A DNA stretch of 55,223 nucleotides from assembly GCA_009780025.1 (NCBI GenBank), contig WRAV01000011.1, positions 1-55,223 of the forward strand. The letters are read 5' to 3'. The DNA is from Oscillospiraceae bacterium (GTDB taxonomy: Bacteria; Bacillota; Clostridia; Oscillospirales; Ruminococcaceae). Positions 17,995 through 25,970 of the stretch are shown piece after piece. How positions within the stretch are numbered: position 1 is the stretch's first letter; the number at the start of each line of letters is the position of its first letter. The notes below the pieces were generated by a model. That model had not been told where the DNA came from, ran no database searches, and worked only from the letters and a program-made list of their open reading frames with translations. The position numbers and the translations under genes are program-made.

Positions 17995-18951
17995 TTATCC
18001 TAAATTTGTGGTCGTTTCCAAGAACCGGGCCGCATTGCCGAAGAGCAGTTTGTGCGTTATCTCTTCGCTCACCCCGGAGCGCTCTATGGCGTCAATCAGG
18101 GCGGGCAGCTTTTCTATTCCGTCTATGTAGCCCGGCAGGTCTGCTCCGTCAAAGTCGGAACCTAAGGCCACTGTATCCTCGCCGCCCAACTCCAAGAAGT
18201 GGTAAAGGTGGCGGAGCAGGTCGTCGACGGTGTTTGTCTGGCCGCCCTCAACAATAAAGTTGCGGTAATAGTTGAGACCCACGACCCCACCCCGACGCGC
18301 AATTTCCTTGAACTGTTCATCGGTTAGGTTGCGCGGGCTGTGGCAGACAGTTCGGGAGTTGGAATGGCTGGCACAAAATGGCCGGCTCGCAAACTCGCAG
18401 AGCTGCCAAAAGCTGTCATCGTTCATATGAGAGGCGTCTACCGCCATGCCCAGCTCTTCCATCCTGGCGACCACTTGCCTCCCAAAAGCTGTAAAACCCT
18501 TTTCGCTGCCTACCCCGCCGCAGAGCTCGTTTTCTCCGTTCCAGGTGAGCGTAAGCATCTTTGTGCCCATTCGATGGAGTTTATCCACCCACGCAATCTC
18601 CCCGTCCAGCAGGCTGCCGCCCTCAACGGTGAGGAAGAGCGCTATTGGTTTGTCGTCTAGTTGGGACGAAATATCCCTCAAGTCCCGCAGCAGGATCAAA
18701 TTTTCCGCTTGGGCCTTTTCTTCCCGCAGTAAAACATCGTAGGCCTTTAGAAAGCGTGACTGGGCTTCTTCGCCCTTATATTTGCTGTCTATGAATATGG
18801 CCGACGCTTGGCAGATATGCAGACCCGCTGGGCGCCGGGCGATGCAAAAATGCAGATCTGGACTGTCAAGTGAAAGGCCTTTGTCGGCACATTTATCAAG
18901 GGTGTCGCAGTGCAGGTCAATAAGCTTGAGAGGTTTAGTATCCATCGGCAT
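17995..18951 (-). CDS. Membrane dipeptidase (M19, renal dipeptidase family)
   Basis: A 318-residue zinc peptidase. LIDLHCDTLDKC gives the first metal ligands, LFLTVEGG holds the bridging Glu, and ASHSNSR and LGSDFDGAD are further family motifs. It hydrolyses dipeptides including D-amino acid forms. No signal peptide, so probably cytosolic. The ATG at 18951 has GGGAG 6 bases upstream; its first 17 bases overlap the yraN 3' end, indicating coupling to that operon. Confidence 0.9.
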   Translation of the reverse strand: MPMDTKPLKLIDLHCDTLDKCADKGLSLDSPDLHFCIARRPAGLHICQASAIFIDSKYKGEEAQSRFLKAYDVLLREEKAQAENLILLRDLRDISSQLDDKPIALFLTVEGGSLLDGEIAWVDKLHRMGTKMLTLTWNGENELCGGVGSEKGFTAFGRQVVARMEELGMAVDASHMNDDSFWQLCEFASRPFCASHSNSRTVCHSPRNLTDEQFKEIARRGGVVGLNYYRNFIVEGGQTNTVDDLLRHLYHFLELGGEDTVALGSDFDGADLPGYIDGIEKLPALIDAIERSGVSEEITHKLLFGNAARFLETTTNLG

Positions 18952-19300
18952 CAAAGGCTCCCTTTATGTGTTCGTAGCAATCTACCTTGCCACCCTGGAT
19001 ACACGCACAGAACAGGTCAAAGCGTGGTTGGAGCTCGGTTGGGTGGTCATTCAGGTAAAGCAGTGCTGTCATCACAATTTTTCGCTTTTTAGCCGGAGTT
19101 ATGCTCTCCAGCGGGGATACCATGCCGGCTTTTTGGCGGGCGCGCACCTCCACAAAGCAGATACAGCCCTCGCCTTCAGCTATTATGTCCACTTCGCCGT
19201 ACAGAGTGTGCACGTTGCGGGCGACTACAGTGTAGCCGTCTTCTTCGAGTACCCGAGCAGCCAGGTCTTCTCCTAAGCGGCCGGTCTCTTTGGACCCCAT
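18935..19300 (-). CDS. yraN: YraN family (UPF0102) endonuclease-like protein
   Basis: A 121-residue protein beginning GSKETGRLGEDLAARVLEEDGY with a restriction-endonuclease-like core: GEVDIIAEGEG and ICFVEVRARQ supply the usual E-x(n)-D-x(n)-E-x-K-like residues (K replaced by R in VRAR). The ATG at 19300 has GGGGAGG about 8 bases upstream. It follows rnhB, its typical neighbour. Confidence 0.88.
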   Translation of the reverse strand: MGSKETGRLGEDLAARVLEEDGYTVVARNVHTLYGEVDIIAEGEGCICFVEVRARQKAGMVSPLESITPAKKRKIVMTALLYLNDHPTELQPRFDLFCACIQGGKVDCYEHIKGAFDADGY

Positions 19301-19388
19301 TACATCCGCCTCCCCTGGTAGCGAGCTGCCATAGCCAATTCGCACACCACACGCCTATAGTGGTAAGTTTTGTTTTCTGCCCGCGTCG

Positions 19389-20009
19389 TTAAATAAGCTT
19401 TCCGCACTGCCTCGACCACTTCTCCAGAAAGCACGATCTGTGTGCCGGGCAGGGCCCGTGCTCATCCAGCATTTGATAGTGCAACTTGGTACCATAGCCC
19501 TTGTGCTTCTCAAAGCTATAGGCAGGGTACTCCTCCGCCAGAGCGAGCATCTGCCTGTCGCGCTCAACCTTGGCAAGTATTGAGGCGGCGGCTATGCAAG
19601 CGCTGGTCATGTCGCCTTTGGGCAACACGCTCGCCGTGGTTTCTATTGTGGGTAGTTTGTCACCGTCCACTAAGACAAAATCTGGTGGTAAGTTTAGTCC
19701 CTTTACAGCCCGCTTCATAGCCAGCAGCGCGGCCTGCAAAATGTTGAGCTCTTCTATCTCCTGTACGCTGGCGCTGGCGATGCACCAGGCCAGGGCCACA
19801 TATTTAATCTCTTCGAAGAGCTGCTCCCGTTTTTTTTCGGTCAGCTTTTTTGAGTCGTTCAACCCTTCCAAGCTGATTTCAGGAGGCAAAATAACCGCCG
19901 CCGCATAAACCGGTCCAGCCAATGGGCCGCGACCGGCTTCGTCTACCCCGCATAAGTGGATTGCGTCTACACTCTCACGGATTGCTGCGTCATATTCAAA
20001 CAACGTCAT
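19389..20009 (-). CDS. rnhB: Ribonuclease HII
   Basis: A 206-residue RNase H-fold enzyme that removes ribonucleotides from DNA. Acidic active-site residues are visible in CGVDEAGRGPLAGPV (D, E), FVLVDGD and SILAKVERDR. Length is normal. Its ATG overlaps the stop of ylqF by four bases (ATGA), so the two are translationally coupled in the rplS-lepB-ylqF-rnhB-yraN cluster. Confidence 0.95.
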   Translation of the reverse strand: MTLFEYDAAIRESVDAIHLCGVDEAGRGPLAGPVYAAAVILPPEISLEGLNDSKKLTEKKREQLFEEIKYVALAWCIASASVQEIEELNILQAALLAMKRAVKGLNLPPDFVLVDGDKLPTIETTASVLPKGDMTSACIAAASILAKVERDRQMLALAEEYPAYSFEKHKGYGTKLHYQMLDEHGPCPAHRSCFLEKWSRQCGKLI

Positions 20010-20878
20010 AGCTCGCCCTCGTTACCGGGGATTTCCAAGGAAATTTTGCCGATCACTCCGCCTCTGAACTCGTCCAGCACTATTATGGCAGCCCGTTCGG
20101 TGTTGAGCTCGCCGCCGGGCAACAACATCCCACGCTTGCGTGCGATTTGGGTAAGCAGCTCAAAACCGGTCTCCGCTTCTTCAAGCTTGAACCGGGCAGC
20201 CAAAAGTCGCGGATAGTCGCTGCTCAAACGCTCAAGCAGTCGAGCAGCCAATGCCTCAGTATCGATGATGTCGTCTTTTACAGCCCCTGTAAATGCCAGG
20301 TGCTCGCCCACAAGCTTATCCTCGAACTTGGGCCAGAGCACGCCGGGCATATCCAATAGCTCAACACCGTCTTTCAAGCTGACCCACTGTTTCCCCCGAG
20401 TGACGCCGGGGCGGTCCTCGACCTTTACCCTACTACCGGCACAGAGCCTGTTAATCAGCGAGGATTTGCCCACATTGGGAACCCCCGCCACCATCAGGCG
20501 CAGGGGTGCGTTTATCATGCCTTTTGCCTTCCTGCGCGCAATAAGTTCGCTTAGGGTTTTACGCACTAACGGGTAGAAGGCACTCAACCCTTTGCCGCTG
20601 CGGCAGTCGGCTGCAAAAGCGGGAATGCCATCTTTTTCAAGGGCGATTAGCCACTGTTTGGTGATTTCCGGGTCGGCCATGTCGCTTTTGTTAAGCAGTA
20701 TCACCCGCTTTTTGCCGCCCAGCAACTTCTCGATCTCCGGGTTGCGGCTGGCTCGGGGAATTCGCGCGTCCCGCAGCTCGACTACGATATCTACAAGCTT
20801 AAGGCTGCTCTGCATTATCCGCCGGGTCTTGGCCATATGCCCGGGGAACCACTGTATTGATACCGGCTGTCCGGACAT
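20006..20878 (-). CDS. ylqF: Ribosome biogenesis GTPase YlqF (RbgA)
   Basis: A 290-residue circularly permuted GTPase needed for 50S subunit maturation. Motif order shows the permutation: G4 LLNKSD near residue 62 comes before G1 GVPNVGKSS (about 127) and G3 DMPG (about 170). The conserved QWFPGHMAKT start is present. The ATG at 20878 has AAGGAG 8 bases upstream; a GTG three codons earlier is less likely. Confidence 0.95.
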   Translation of the reverse strand: MSGQPVSIQWFPGHMAKTRRIMQSSLKLVDIVVELRDARIPRASRNPEIEKLLGGKKRVILLNKSDMADPEITKQWLIALEKDGIPAFAADCRSGKGLSAFYPLVRKTLSELIARRKAKGMINAPLRLMVAGVPNVGKSSLINRLCAGSRVKVEDRPGVTRGKQWVSLKDGVELLDMPGVLWPKFEDKLVGEHLAFTGAVKDDIIDTEALAARLLERLSSDYPRLLAARFKLEEAETGFELLTQIARKRGMLLPGGELNTERAAIIVLDEFRGGVIGKISLEIPGNEGEL

Positions 20879-20890
20879 GTCTCTCACTCC

Positions 20891-21448
20891 TTAAGGCACC
20901 CCTATGCTGCGGTAAGGGAAGACTCGAAAAACGGCTCTGCCCAAAATATGTCGATTGTCAACCATGCCGATGCGCGAGTCCCTGCTATCCCAGGAATTGT
21001 TGCGGTTGTCACCCAGCATGAACATATGGCCATCCGGCACTATTTGGGGGAAAGTCATATCGTAACTGAGCAGGGTACGGTCCGCGATGTAAGGCTCGTG
21101 CAGCTCTCGCCCATCCACCAATACCTGCCCGGTCTCGAAGTTTATGTCGATTGTTTGGCCCTCGGTGGCTATCACCCGCTTGACAAGTGGTTCGCTATAC
21201 CGCCCTGGCAGAGTAACCACAACTATGTCGCCGTGGCTTGGCCCCATTCCCATACGGGTTATGACCAGCCTGTCTTGATCTTCCAAAGTGGGGAGCATTG
21301 AAATGCCATCCACGTCCGAGATTCGGGCTACAAAGGCAAATAGCAGCACCACACAGACCACCGCCATCATGGCGGCCTCTACCCAGTCGCAAATTTCTCG
21401 AGCTGCGGCACGCCCGGTTGTTTCTTTTGGCTGGTAGTCATCAAACAT
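20891..21448 (-). CDS. lepB: Signal peptidase I
   Basis: A 185-residue membrane serine protease that removes signal peptides. It has one N-terminal membrane helix (about residues 24-42), the catalytic Ser in DGISMLPTL (S50), the general-base Lys in LVKRVIA (K90), and the GDNRNNSWDSR box. GGGGGA lies 5-6 bases before the ATG. It is the first gene after the rplS terminator. Confidence 0.95.
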   Translation of the reverse strand: MFDDYQPKETTGRAAAREICDWVEAAMMAVVCVVLLFAFVARISDVDGISMLPTLEDQDRLVITRMGMGPSHGDIVVVTLPGRYSEPLVKRVIATEGQTIDINFETGQVLVDGRELHEPYIADRTLLSYDMTFPQIVPDGHMFMLGDNRNNSWDSRDSRIGMVDNRHILGRAVFRVFPYRSIGVP

Positions 21449-21495
21449 GCGCAGTCCCCCGATTTAGATTAACAGTTAACTATACCTCATTCCAT

Positions 21496-21647
21496 TTCAA
21501 AAGAAGTTCGCTTTTGAAGGTGCGACGAAAGAGCGTCGCGCACCGGCGCACACGCCGGGGAAACCGTGCATACGCCAATCTTCAGCTACACCGAAAGCTC
21601 GTGCAAAACACGAGCTAACTTAAAAAAGAAGAACGCTTTTTCAAGTT
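21496..21647. repeat. Array of five tandem hairpins (copy A)
   Basis: Consecutive inverted repeats in the rplS-lepB gap: TTCAAAAG/CTTTTGAA (21496-21518), GCGACG/CGTCGC (about 21522-21540), CCGGCG/CGCCGG (21543-21558), AGCTCGTG/CACGAGCT (21596-21616), and AACTT-AAAAAG/CTTTTT-AAGTT (21617-21647). Copy B at 24752-24822 shares the first hairpin, a following TGCG hairpin, and GAAAGCTCGTG. Confidence 0.65.
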
Positions 21648-21678
21648 GATTGACTGTAACACCTTGATTGTAGCAAAA

Positions 21679-21707
21679 AGGGGCTTTGATTAAAAGCCCC
21701 TTTGACG
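21679..21707 (-). terminator. Intrinsic terminator of rplS
   Basis: On the minus strand AAAGGGGCTTT and AAAGCCCC around a 5-base loop, followed by five T. It lies directly after the rplS stop. Confidence 0.85.
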
Positions 21708-21710
21708 CAT

Positions 21711-22055
21711 TTAGCGGATTTGCTCTTTGACTTTGGCGGCTTTGCCCACACGGCTGCGCAGGTAGTAGAGTTTGCCTCTGCGAACCCGGCCTTTGCGTAT
21801 GGTCTCCACTTTTGCCACGTTGGGTGAGTGTATCGGGAACACCCGCTCTACCCCAACACCATGGGCCACTCTGCGCACGGTAAAGGTCTCGGAAATACCA
21901 CCGTGCTGTTTGGCTATAACGGTGCCCTCAAACATCTGGATTCTCTCACGCTCGCCCTCTTTAATGCGCACATGTACGCGCACGGTGTTACCCACCGTAA
22001 CTTCGGGCATTTCCTGCTTGAGGCTGTCCTGCGCTATGAGTTTCAACGCATCCAT
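21711..22055 (-). CDS. rplS: 50S ribosomal protein L19
   Basis: A 114-residue ribosomal protein with the L19 signature around [20 protein letters not shown], and the basic C-terminus [24 protein letters not shown]. The ATG at 22055 has AAAGGAG 8 bases upstream; the open frame runs 31 codons further but covers the leader hairpins. It is followed by a strong terminator, so lepB onward needs read-through or its own promoter. Confidence 0.97.
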   Translation of the reverse strand: MDALKLIAQDSLKQEMPEVTVGNTVRVHVRIKEGERERIQMFEGTVIAKQHGGISETFTVRRVAHGVGVERVFPIHSPNVAKVETIRKGRVRRGKLYYLRSRVGKAAKVKEQIR

Positions 22056-22059
22056 AACT

Positions 22060-22150
22060 TTTTCTCCTTTTCGGGGACATTCATGCCGCGCAGCGACAGA
22101 GGACTGCCCGTTCTCTGTGCCTGCCGAAAACTGTCGGACAGACAACACAC
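22060..22150 (-). promoter_or_regulatory. Structured rplS leader, candidate L19 autoregulatory leader
   Basis: Two hairpins sit between the promoter and the rplS start: CTG-CCGA with TCGGCAG, and ACAGAG with CTCTGT. Firmicutes rplS genes often have an L19-binding leader of this kind; assignment here rests on position and pairing only. Confidence 0.4.
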
Positions 22151-22156
22151 CGGAGT

Positions 22157-22185
22157 ATTATACCATAAAAATCGTGGCAAAGCAA
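22157..22185 (-). promoter_or_regulatory. Predicted sigma-A promoter for rplS
   Basis: Minus strand TTGCTT, 17-base spacer, TATAAT (22157-22162), about 100 bases upstream of the rplS start. Confidence 0.55.
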
Positions 22186-22219
22186 TAGGTAGAAAGCAAA
22201 AATTGACCAATTCACTTAT

Positions 22220-22882
22220 CTAGGCAAATGTGGTAAACGCGTCATCCAACACAGCAGTGCGCAAAGTCTTGACACTGCCCAGCGGCAACTCAAGCGCAAG
22301 CGCATCAAGCACCAGCTTCGGCGCTACATTCAGCGAACTACCGGCAGCCAATCGGAGTAGGCAACTAGGATTCTCCCCTTTCTCCAGGCCGAGCAGCTCT
22401 ATGTGTGGGCGAATATCCATCATCTTCTCGCCTTTTTTGGTTTTCTTGAGCACTAAGACTTCCGGTAGTTTGAATAGCTCTTCTATAGCCTGAACAACTA
22501 TTTTCTGCTGATCTTGATCAAGGCAGAATTCAAGCTTATACTCAGCCCAAGCAATGGCTGTAGCCGTCAGCACCGGTGCGGCCACACTACTGGCCTCAAA
22601 GCCAGGCGGCAGGTGATTGTTTACCGTCTCTTTGATAGAGGGCCAGTCCATCTCTTCGGTTAAGCGCAGGTCAACAATTTCGTAGTGGCTCTCTACCCCC
22701 AACGCCAGCGGCAGCAGGAAAGTCAAATACAGATGTGGATTAAAGCCCTGGGTATACCAAAACGGCAACCCCGACCGCCGCAACGCCCGGGTAAGCGTGC
22801 GCATTGTGTCCAGGTGGGATATATAACGTGCACAATCGGTTTTAGAGTAAATTATCCGCACAGGGTAGGTTATTTCTTGCAT
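22220..22882 (-). CDS. DUF2344 protein (TIGR03936 family)
   Basis: A 220-residue protein beginning MQEITYPVRIIYSKTDCARYISHLDTMRTLTRALRR, with the FWYTQGFNPH motif conserved in the family. Related domains occur fused to, or next to, TIGR03960-type radical SAM proteins; here it follows that gene and overlaps it by 13 bases. Function is not established; a role in tRNA or ribosome modification has been suggested from context. The ATG at 22882 has GGGAGGG about 8 bases upstream. Confidence 0.88.
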   Translation of the reverse strand: MQEITYPVRIIYSKTDCARYISHLDTMRTLTRALRRSGLPFWYTQGFNPHLYLTFLLPLALGVESHYEIVDLRLTEEMDWPSIKETVNNHLPPGFEASSVAAPVLTATAIAWAEYKLEFCLDQDQQKIVVQAIEELFKLPEVLVLKKTKKGEKMMDIRPHIELLGLEKGENPSCLLRLAAGSSLNVAPKLVLDALALELPLGSVKTLRTAVLDDAFTTFA

Positions 22883-24717
22883 ATTATTGCACCCTCCCCT
22901 TTGGCCAGACCGGCCGCGCCGCAGCCGGTGCACGCTTCCTTGCAATTTGGCGTGGTCTGCCCGGCGTATGCCCGCTTGTGCTCGGCTATAAGATGCTGCC
23001 TAGAAACTAAGTAATCTAGGTGGTGCCAAGGCGCAATTTCGTCGTAACTCCGGCGGCGGTGTGCGTAAAATGCCATGTCTAGACCGCACTCCTCAAAGGC
23101 TGCCTGCCACCGTTCAATAGAGAAGTGCTCCCCCCAGCCGTCTAAGCGGCTACCTGCTTTCCAGGCAGCTTCGATGACAGCGCCCAACCGTCTGTCTCCG
23201 CGAGCCAGCGCGGCTTCGAGAACACTGGTAACACCGTCGTGGTATTTAAACGAAATTTTCTTGCTACGTATAGAGCTTATAAGGTGCTTCTGTTTTTCCG
23301 CGAACATCTCGGCGGTATCTTGCGGCTCAAACTCGAATGGGGTGAACGGCTTGGGCACAAAGCAAGAGGCACTCAGGGTTACCTGCACCCCTTTGCCCTT
23401 GGGCTTGTCCGGCATTTGATAGAAAGCATCTACAATTTTTTGAGCAAGGTTGGCAATGCCCTCAACATCTCCCAGTGTCTCGGTGGGCAGCCCCAACATG
23501 AAGTAGAGCTTAACCGCCGTGTATCCACCTGCGAACGCCCTGCGGCAAGCGGATAGAATCTGATCTTCGGTTATGTTTTTATTTATGGCGTCACGCAGTC
23601 GCTGGGTGCCGGCCTCAGGGGCGAAGGTAAGACCGCTTTTGCGCACCTGGGCGATTTGCTCAAGCAGCTTTTCTGAGCAGCTGTCCAGCCGAAGGGAGGG
23701 CAGTGAGATGTTGACTTTTGCGTCGTTTGTCCAAGGCAGCATCAATTCAAGTAGGCCTTCCAGCCCTGAGTAATCGCTGGTCGAAAGAGAGGTCAGTGAG
23801 ACTTCGTCGTAACCAGAGGACGCCGCAAGGTTTTTGGCATTCTGGTTAAGGATAGTTGGTGATTTCTCCCGCAGAGGACGATACAAAAAACCCGCCTGGC
23901 AGAATCGGCACCCGCGAATGCAGCCCCGCTGTACTTCAAGAATCGAGCGGTCATGCACGATATCAATAAACGGTATAACAAACTGCTCGGGGAAAAAGGC
24001 CTTGTCCAGCTCAGTTACAACCCGCTTGCGGACTTTTGCCGGCGCATCCTCTTTTGGGGTAACGGCACTCACAATCCCTTGGCTGTCGTAACTCACATTG
24101 TAAAGGGCGGGGACGTACACACCTTCTATCTGGGCAGACTTTAGCAGAAATTCCTGCTTGGTCCAGCCTTCATCTTTGGCGCGGATGTGGAGGTCGATGA
24201 GCTCTAGGTTGACCTCTTCTCCTTCTCCCAACACAAAGATATCTACAAAGTCAGCCAGCGGCTCCGGGTTGCAAGCACAGGGCCCTCCGGCCATTACTAT
24301 TGGCGTAAGGGCAGTGCGCTCCGCGCTCCTGACCGGTAGCCCGGCAAGGTCTAGCATGTTGAGCACTGTGGTAAAACTCAGCTCGTACTGCAGCGAAAAT
24401 CCGATCATATCAAAGCTTTTGATGGGCTGGATGCTCTCCAGCCCGTAAAGGGGAACCCCTTGCGCGCGCATCTCCGCTTCCATGTCGGCGGCGGGGGCGA
24501 ATACCCGCTCGCACCAGATATCTTCCCTGGCATTTTTAAGGGAGTAAAGTATCTTCATCCCCAGGTGAGACATGCCTATCTCATACAAATCCGGGAAGCA
24601 AAAGGCAAAGCGCGCTCGAACGTTTTCTGGGTCTTTTACCACGCTGCCAAGCTCCCCGCCAATATAGCGGGCCGGTTTTTCCACCCGCTCTAGCAGCGGC
24701 TCAATTATATCTCTCAC
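22870..24717 (-). CDS. TIGR03960 family B12-binding radical SAM protein
   Basis: A 615-residue protein with an N-terminal cobalamin-binding-like domain (about 1-200), the radical SAM cluster motif CIRGCRFC (about residue 260-270) and a C-terminal domain ending in a Cys cluster (CKEACTGCGAAG). It reads as full length. The gene is coupled to the DUF2344 gene downstream. The substrate is unknown. The start ATG is followed by RDIIEPLLERVEKPARYIGGE, which is the conserved family N-terminus. Confidence 0.92.
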   Translation of the reverse strand: MRDIIEPLLERVEKPARYIGGELGSVVKDPENVRARFAFCFPDLYEIGMSHLGMKILYSLKNAREDIWCERVFAPAADMEAEMRAQGVPLYGLESIQPIKSFDMIGFSLQYELSFTTVLNMLDLAGLPVRSAERTALTPIVMAGGPCACNPEPLADFVDIFVLGEGEEVNLELIDLHIRAKDEGWTKQEFLLKSAQIEGVYVPALYNVSYDSQGIVSAVTPKEDAPAKVRKRVVTELDKAFFPEQFVIPFIDIVHDRSILEVQRGCIRGCRFCQAGFLYRPLREKSPTILNQNAKNLAASSGYDEVSLTSLSTSDYSGLEGLLELMLPWTNDAKVNISLPSLRLDSCSEKLLEQIAQVRKSGLTFAPEAGTQRLRDAINKNITEDQILSACRRAFAGGYTAVKLYFMLGLPTETLGDVEGIANLAQKIVDAFYQMPDKPKGKGVQVTLSASCFVPKPFTPFEFEPQDTAEMFAEKQKHLISSIRSKKISFKYHDGVTSVLEAALARGDRRLGAVIEAAWKAGSRLDGWGEHFSIERWQAAFEECGLDMAFYAHRRRSYDEIAPWHHLDYLVSRQHLIAEHKRAYAGQTTPNCKEACTGCGAAGLAKGEGAIICKK

Positions 24718-24751
24718 TCAGGCGCTCCTTAATACTTAATACTTGTTTCAC

Positions 24752-24822
24752 TTCAAAAGAAGAGCTCTTTTGAAGCTGCGGCAAGGTTAGCCGCAATCAG
24801 CGCTGCGCGCTGGAAAGCTCGT
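24752..24822. repeat. Tandem hairpin array (copy B)
   Basis: TTCAAAAGA/TCTTTTGAA (24752-24774), TGCGGC/GCCGCA (24777-24795), CAGCGC/GCGCTG (24798-24812), then GAAAGCTCGTG. The order and first hairpin match copy A at 21496; loops differ (agagc here, aagttcg there). It lies between pflA and the radical SAM gene. Confidence 0.6.
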
Positions 24823-24834
24823 GTATGCAAATTC

Positions 24835-25578
24835 TCACTTTACCGAAAGCCCATAGCCTCTGAATAGCTCCTTCACTCTTGCCGTTTGCGCAGGTGTTGG
24901 TTCAGGGGTGTCGGCGAGTTGGTAACGCATCTTCATATCCTGCCATTTGTAGGCTCCCAGTTGATGAAACGGCAACACTCCCACCCGTGTGACGTTTTTA
25001 AGGGTAGTCAGGTAACTTGCCAGAGTGTGCAGCTCATCTTCATCGTCGGTTAAACCGGGCACCAGTACAAAACGCGCCCAGGCCTCGATATTCTGCTCGA
25101 GCAAATATCGGGCAAATTCCAGCGTTGTGTCTATGGGCAGACCAGTTACCTTTTTGAAGGTATCGGGAGTCGCGCTTTTTATATCCAGCAGGATAAGGTC
25201 GGTGTTAGCCAGCAGACGCTCGGTGGCGTTATTTATCTCTCCATGGCCGGAGGTGTCCAAGCAGGTATGCAGCCCTTCTTTTTTGCATTGCTCGAATAGA
25301 GCCGCAGCAAATTCCTCCTGGAGGAGTGGCTCGCCACCGGTCAGTGTAACCCCTCCGCCCGAAAACTTGAAGTACGACTTGTACTTTACGATATCCTCCA
25401 TCAGCTGACTGACTGGCTTTTCGATGGCACTTTTGGAGTTTAACTTCCAGGTGTCGGGGTTGTGGCAGTACAAACATCTCAATGGGCAGCCCTGGGTAAA
25501 GATAACGTACCTAATGCCAGGGCCATCCACTGTCCCGCATGTTTCTATCGAGTGTATCTTGCCGGCTATATCTTTCAT
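24835..25578 (-). CDS. pflA: Pyruvate formate-lyase-activating enzyme
   Basis: A 247-residue radical SAM enzyme that installs the glycyl radical on PflB. The cluster motif is CPLRCLYC (about residues 28-35) after the conserved IHSIETCGTVDGPGIRYVIF, and FSGGGVTLTGGEPLLQ is the GGE motif. The ATG at 25578 matches the family start; an adjacent ATG at 25581 is possible and the ribosome site (GGGTGG) is very close. Its 5' end lies inside the 3' end of a small membrane-protein gene, all downstream of pflB. Confidence 0.94.
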   Translation of the reverse strand: MKDIAGKIHSIETCGTVDGPGIRYVIFTQGCPLRCLYCHNPDTWKLNSKSAIEKPVSQLMEDIVKYKSYFKFSGGGVTLTGGEPLLQEEFAAALFEQCKKEGLHTCLDTSGHGEINNATERLLANTDLILLDIKSATPDTFKKVTGLPIDTTLEFARYLLEQNIEAWARFVLVPGLTDDEDELHTLASYLTTLKNVTRVGVLPFHQLGAYKWQDMKMRYQLADTPEPTPAQTARVKELFRGYGLSVK

Positions 25579-25879
25579 CATCCACCCGCTTTTCGGTTGC
25601 ACTTTCGTTGTCTACGCCTTCAAAGTGAATTTTCTTTGTGAGCCGCAAAAATATTTGCCCTATTGTTATAGCAATTCCGCCAAGTGCGACATTAGCTTCA
25701 AACACAACATAAGAATGAAACCCAGCCCAATCAGGCTCATCGGGTGGTGCCGTACCACCGATAAATAGCTCTGCGACAAGGTCTCTAAGGCCAACCAGGA
25801 CAAATATCGTGAAAACTACGGCAGCAGAAAGTAATACAAAAACAGACCTGCTCCAAAAGCTCCGGAAAAACCATCTCAC
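25511..25879 (-). CDS. Small two-helix membrane protein overlapping pflA
   Basis: A 122-residue protein with two hydrophobic helices (SVFVLLSAAVVFTIFVLVGL, about residues 11-30; VVFEANVALGGIAITIGQIF, about 58-77) and a charged C-terminus (EKRVDDERYSRQDTLDRNMRD). No family is recognised. The GTG start has a strong GGAGGG 7 bases upstream, which supports a real gene. Its last 68 bases lie in a different frame of pflA, an unusually long same-strand overlap. Confidence 0.6.
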   Translation of the reverse strand: MRWFFRSFWSRSVFVLLSAAVVFTIFVLVGLRDLVAELFIGGTAPPDEPDWAGFHSYVVFEANVALGGIAITIGQIFLRLTKKIHFEGVDNESATEKRVDDERYSRQDTLDRNMRDSGWPWH

Positions 25880-25906
25880 TTACCGACCCTCCAGGTTACT
25901 GCTTTT

Positions 25907-25968
25907 AGAACCTGTGTTCATAGCTCACAGAACCGCGTCAGCACTCCTCATTTATGAACACAGGTTCT
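25907..25968. repeat. Perfect 16-bp inverted repeat, 30-base spacer
   Basis: AGAACCTGTGTTCATA (25907-25922) and TATGAACACAGGTTCT (25953-25968) form a perfect stem just after the pflB stop. The ends match those of the 134-bp hairpin element at 50784-50917 (AGAAC-TGT-ATTCAAT). No T run follows, so a simple terminator is less likely. Confidence 0.7.
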
Positions 25969-25970
25969 TA

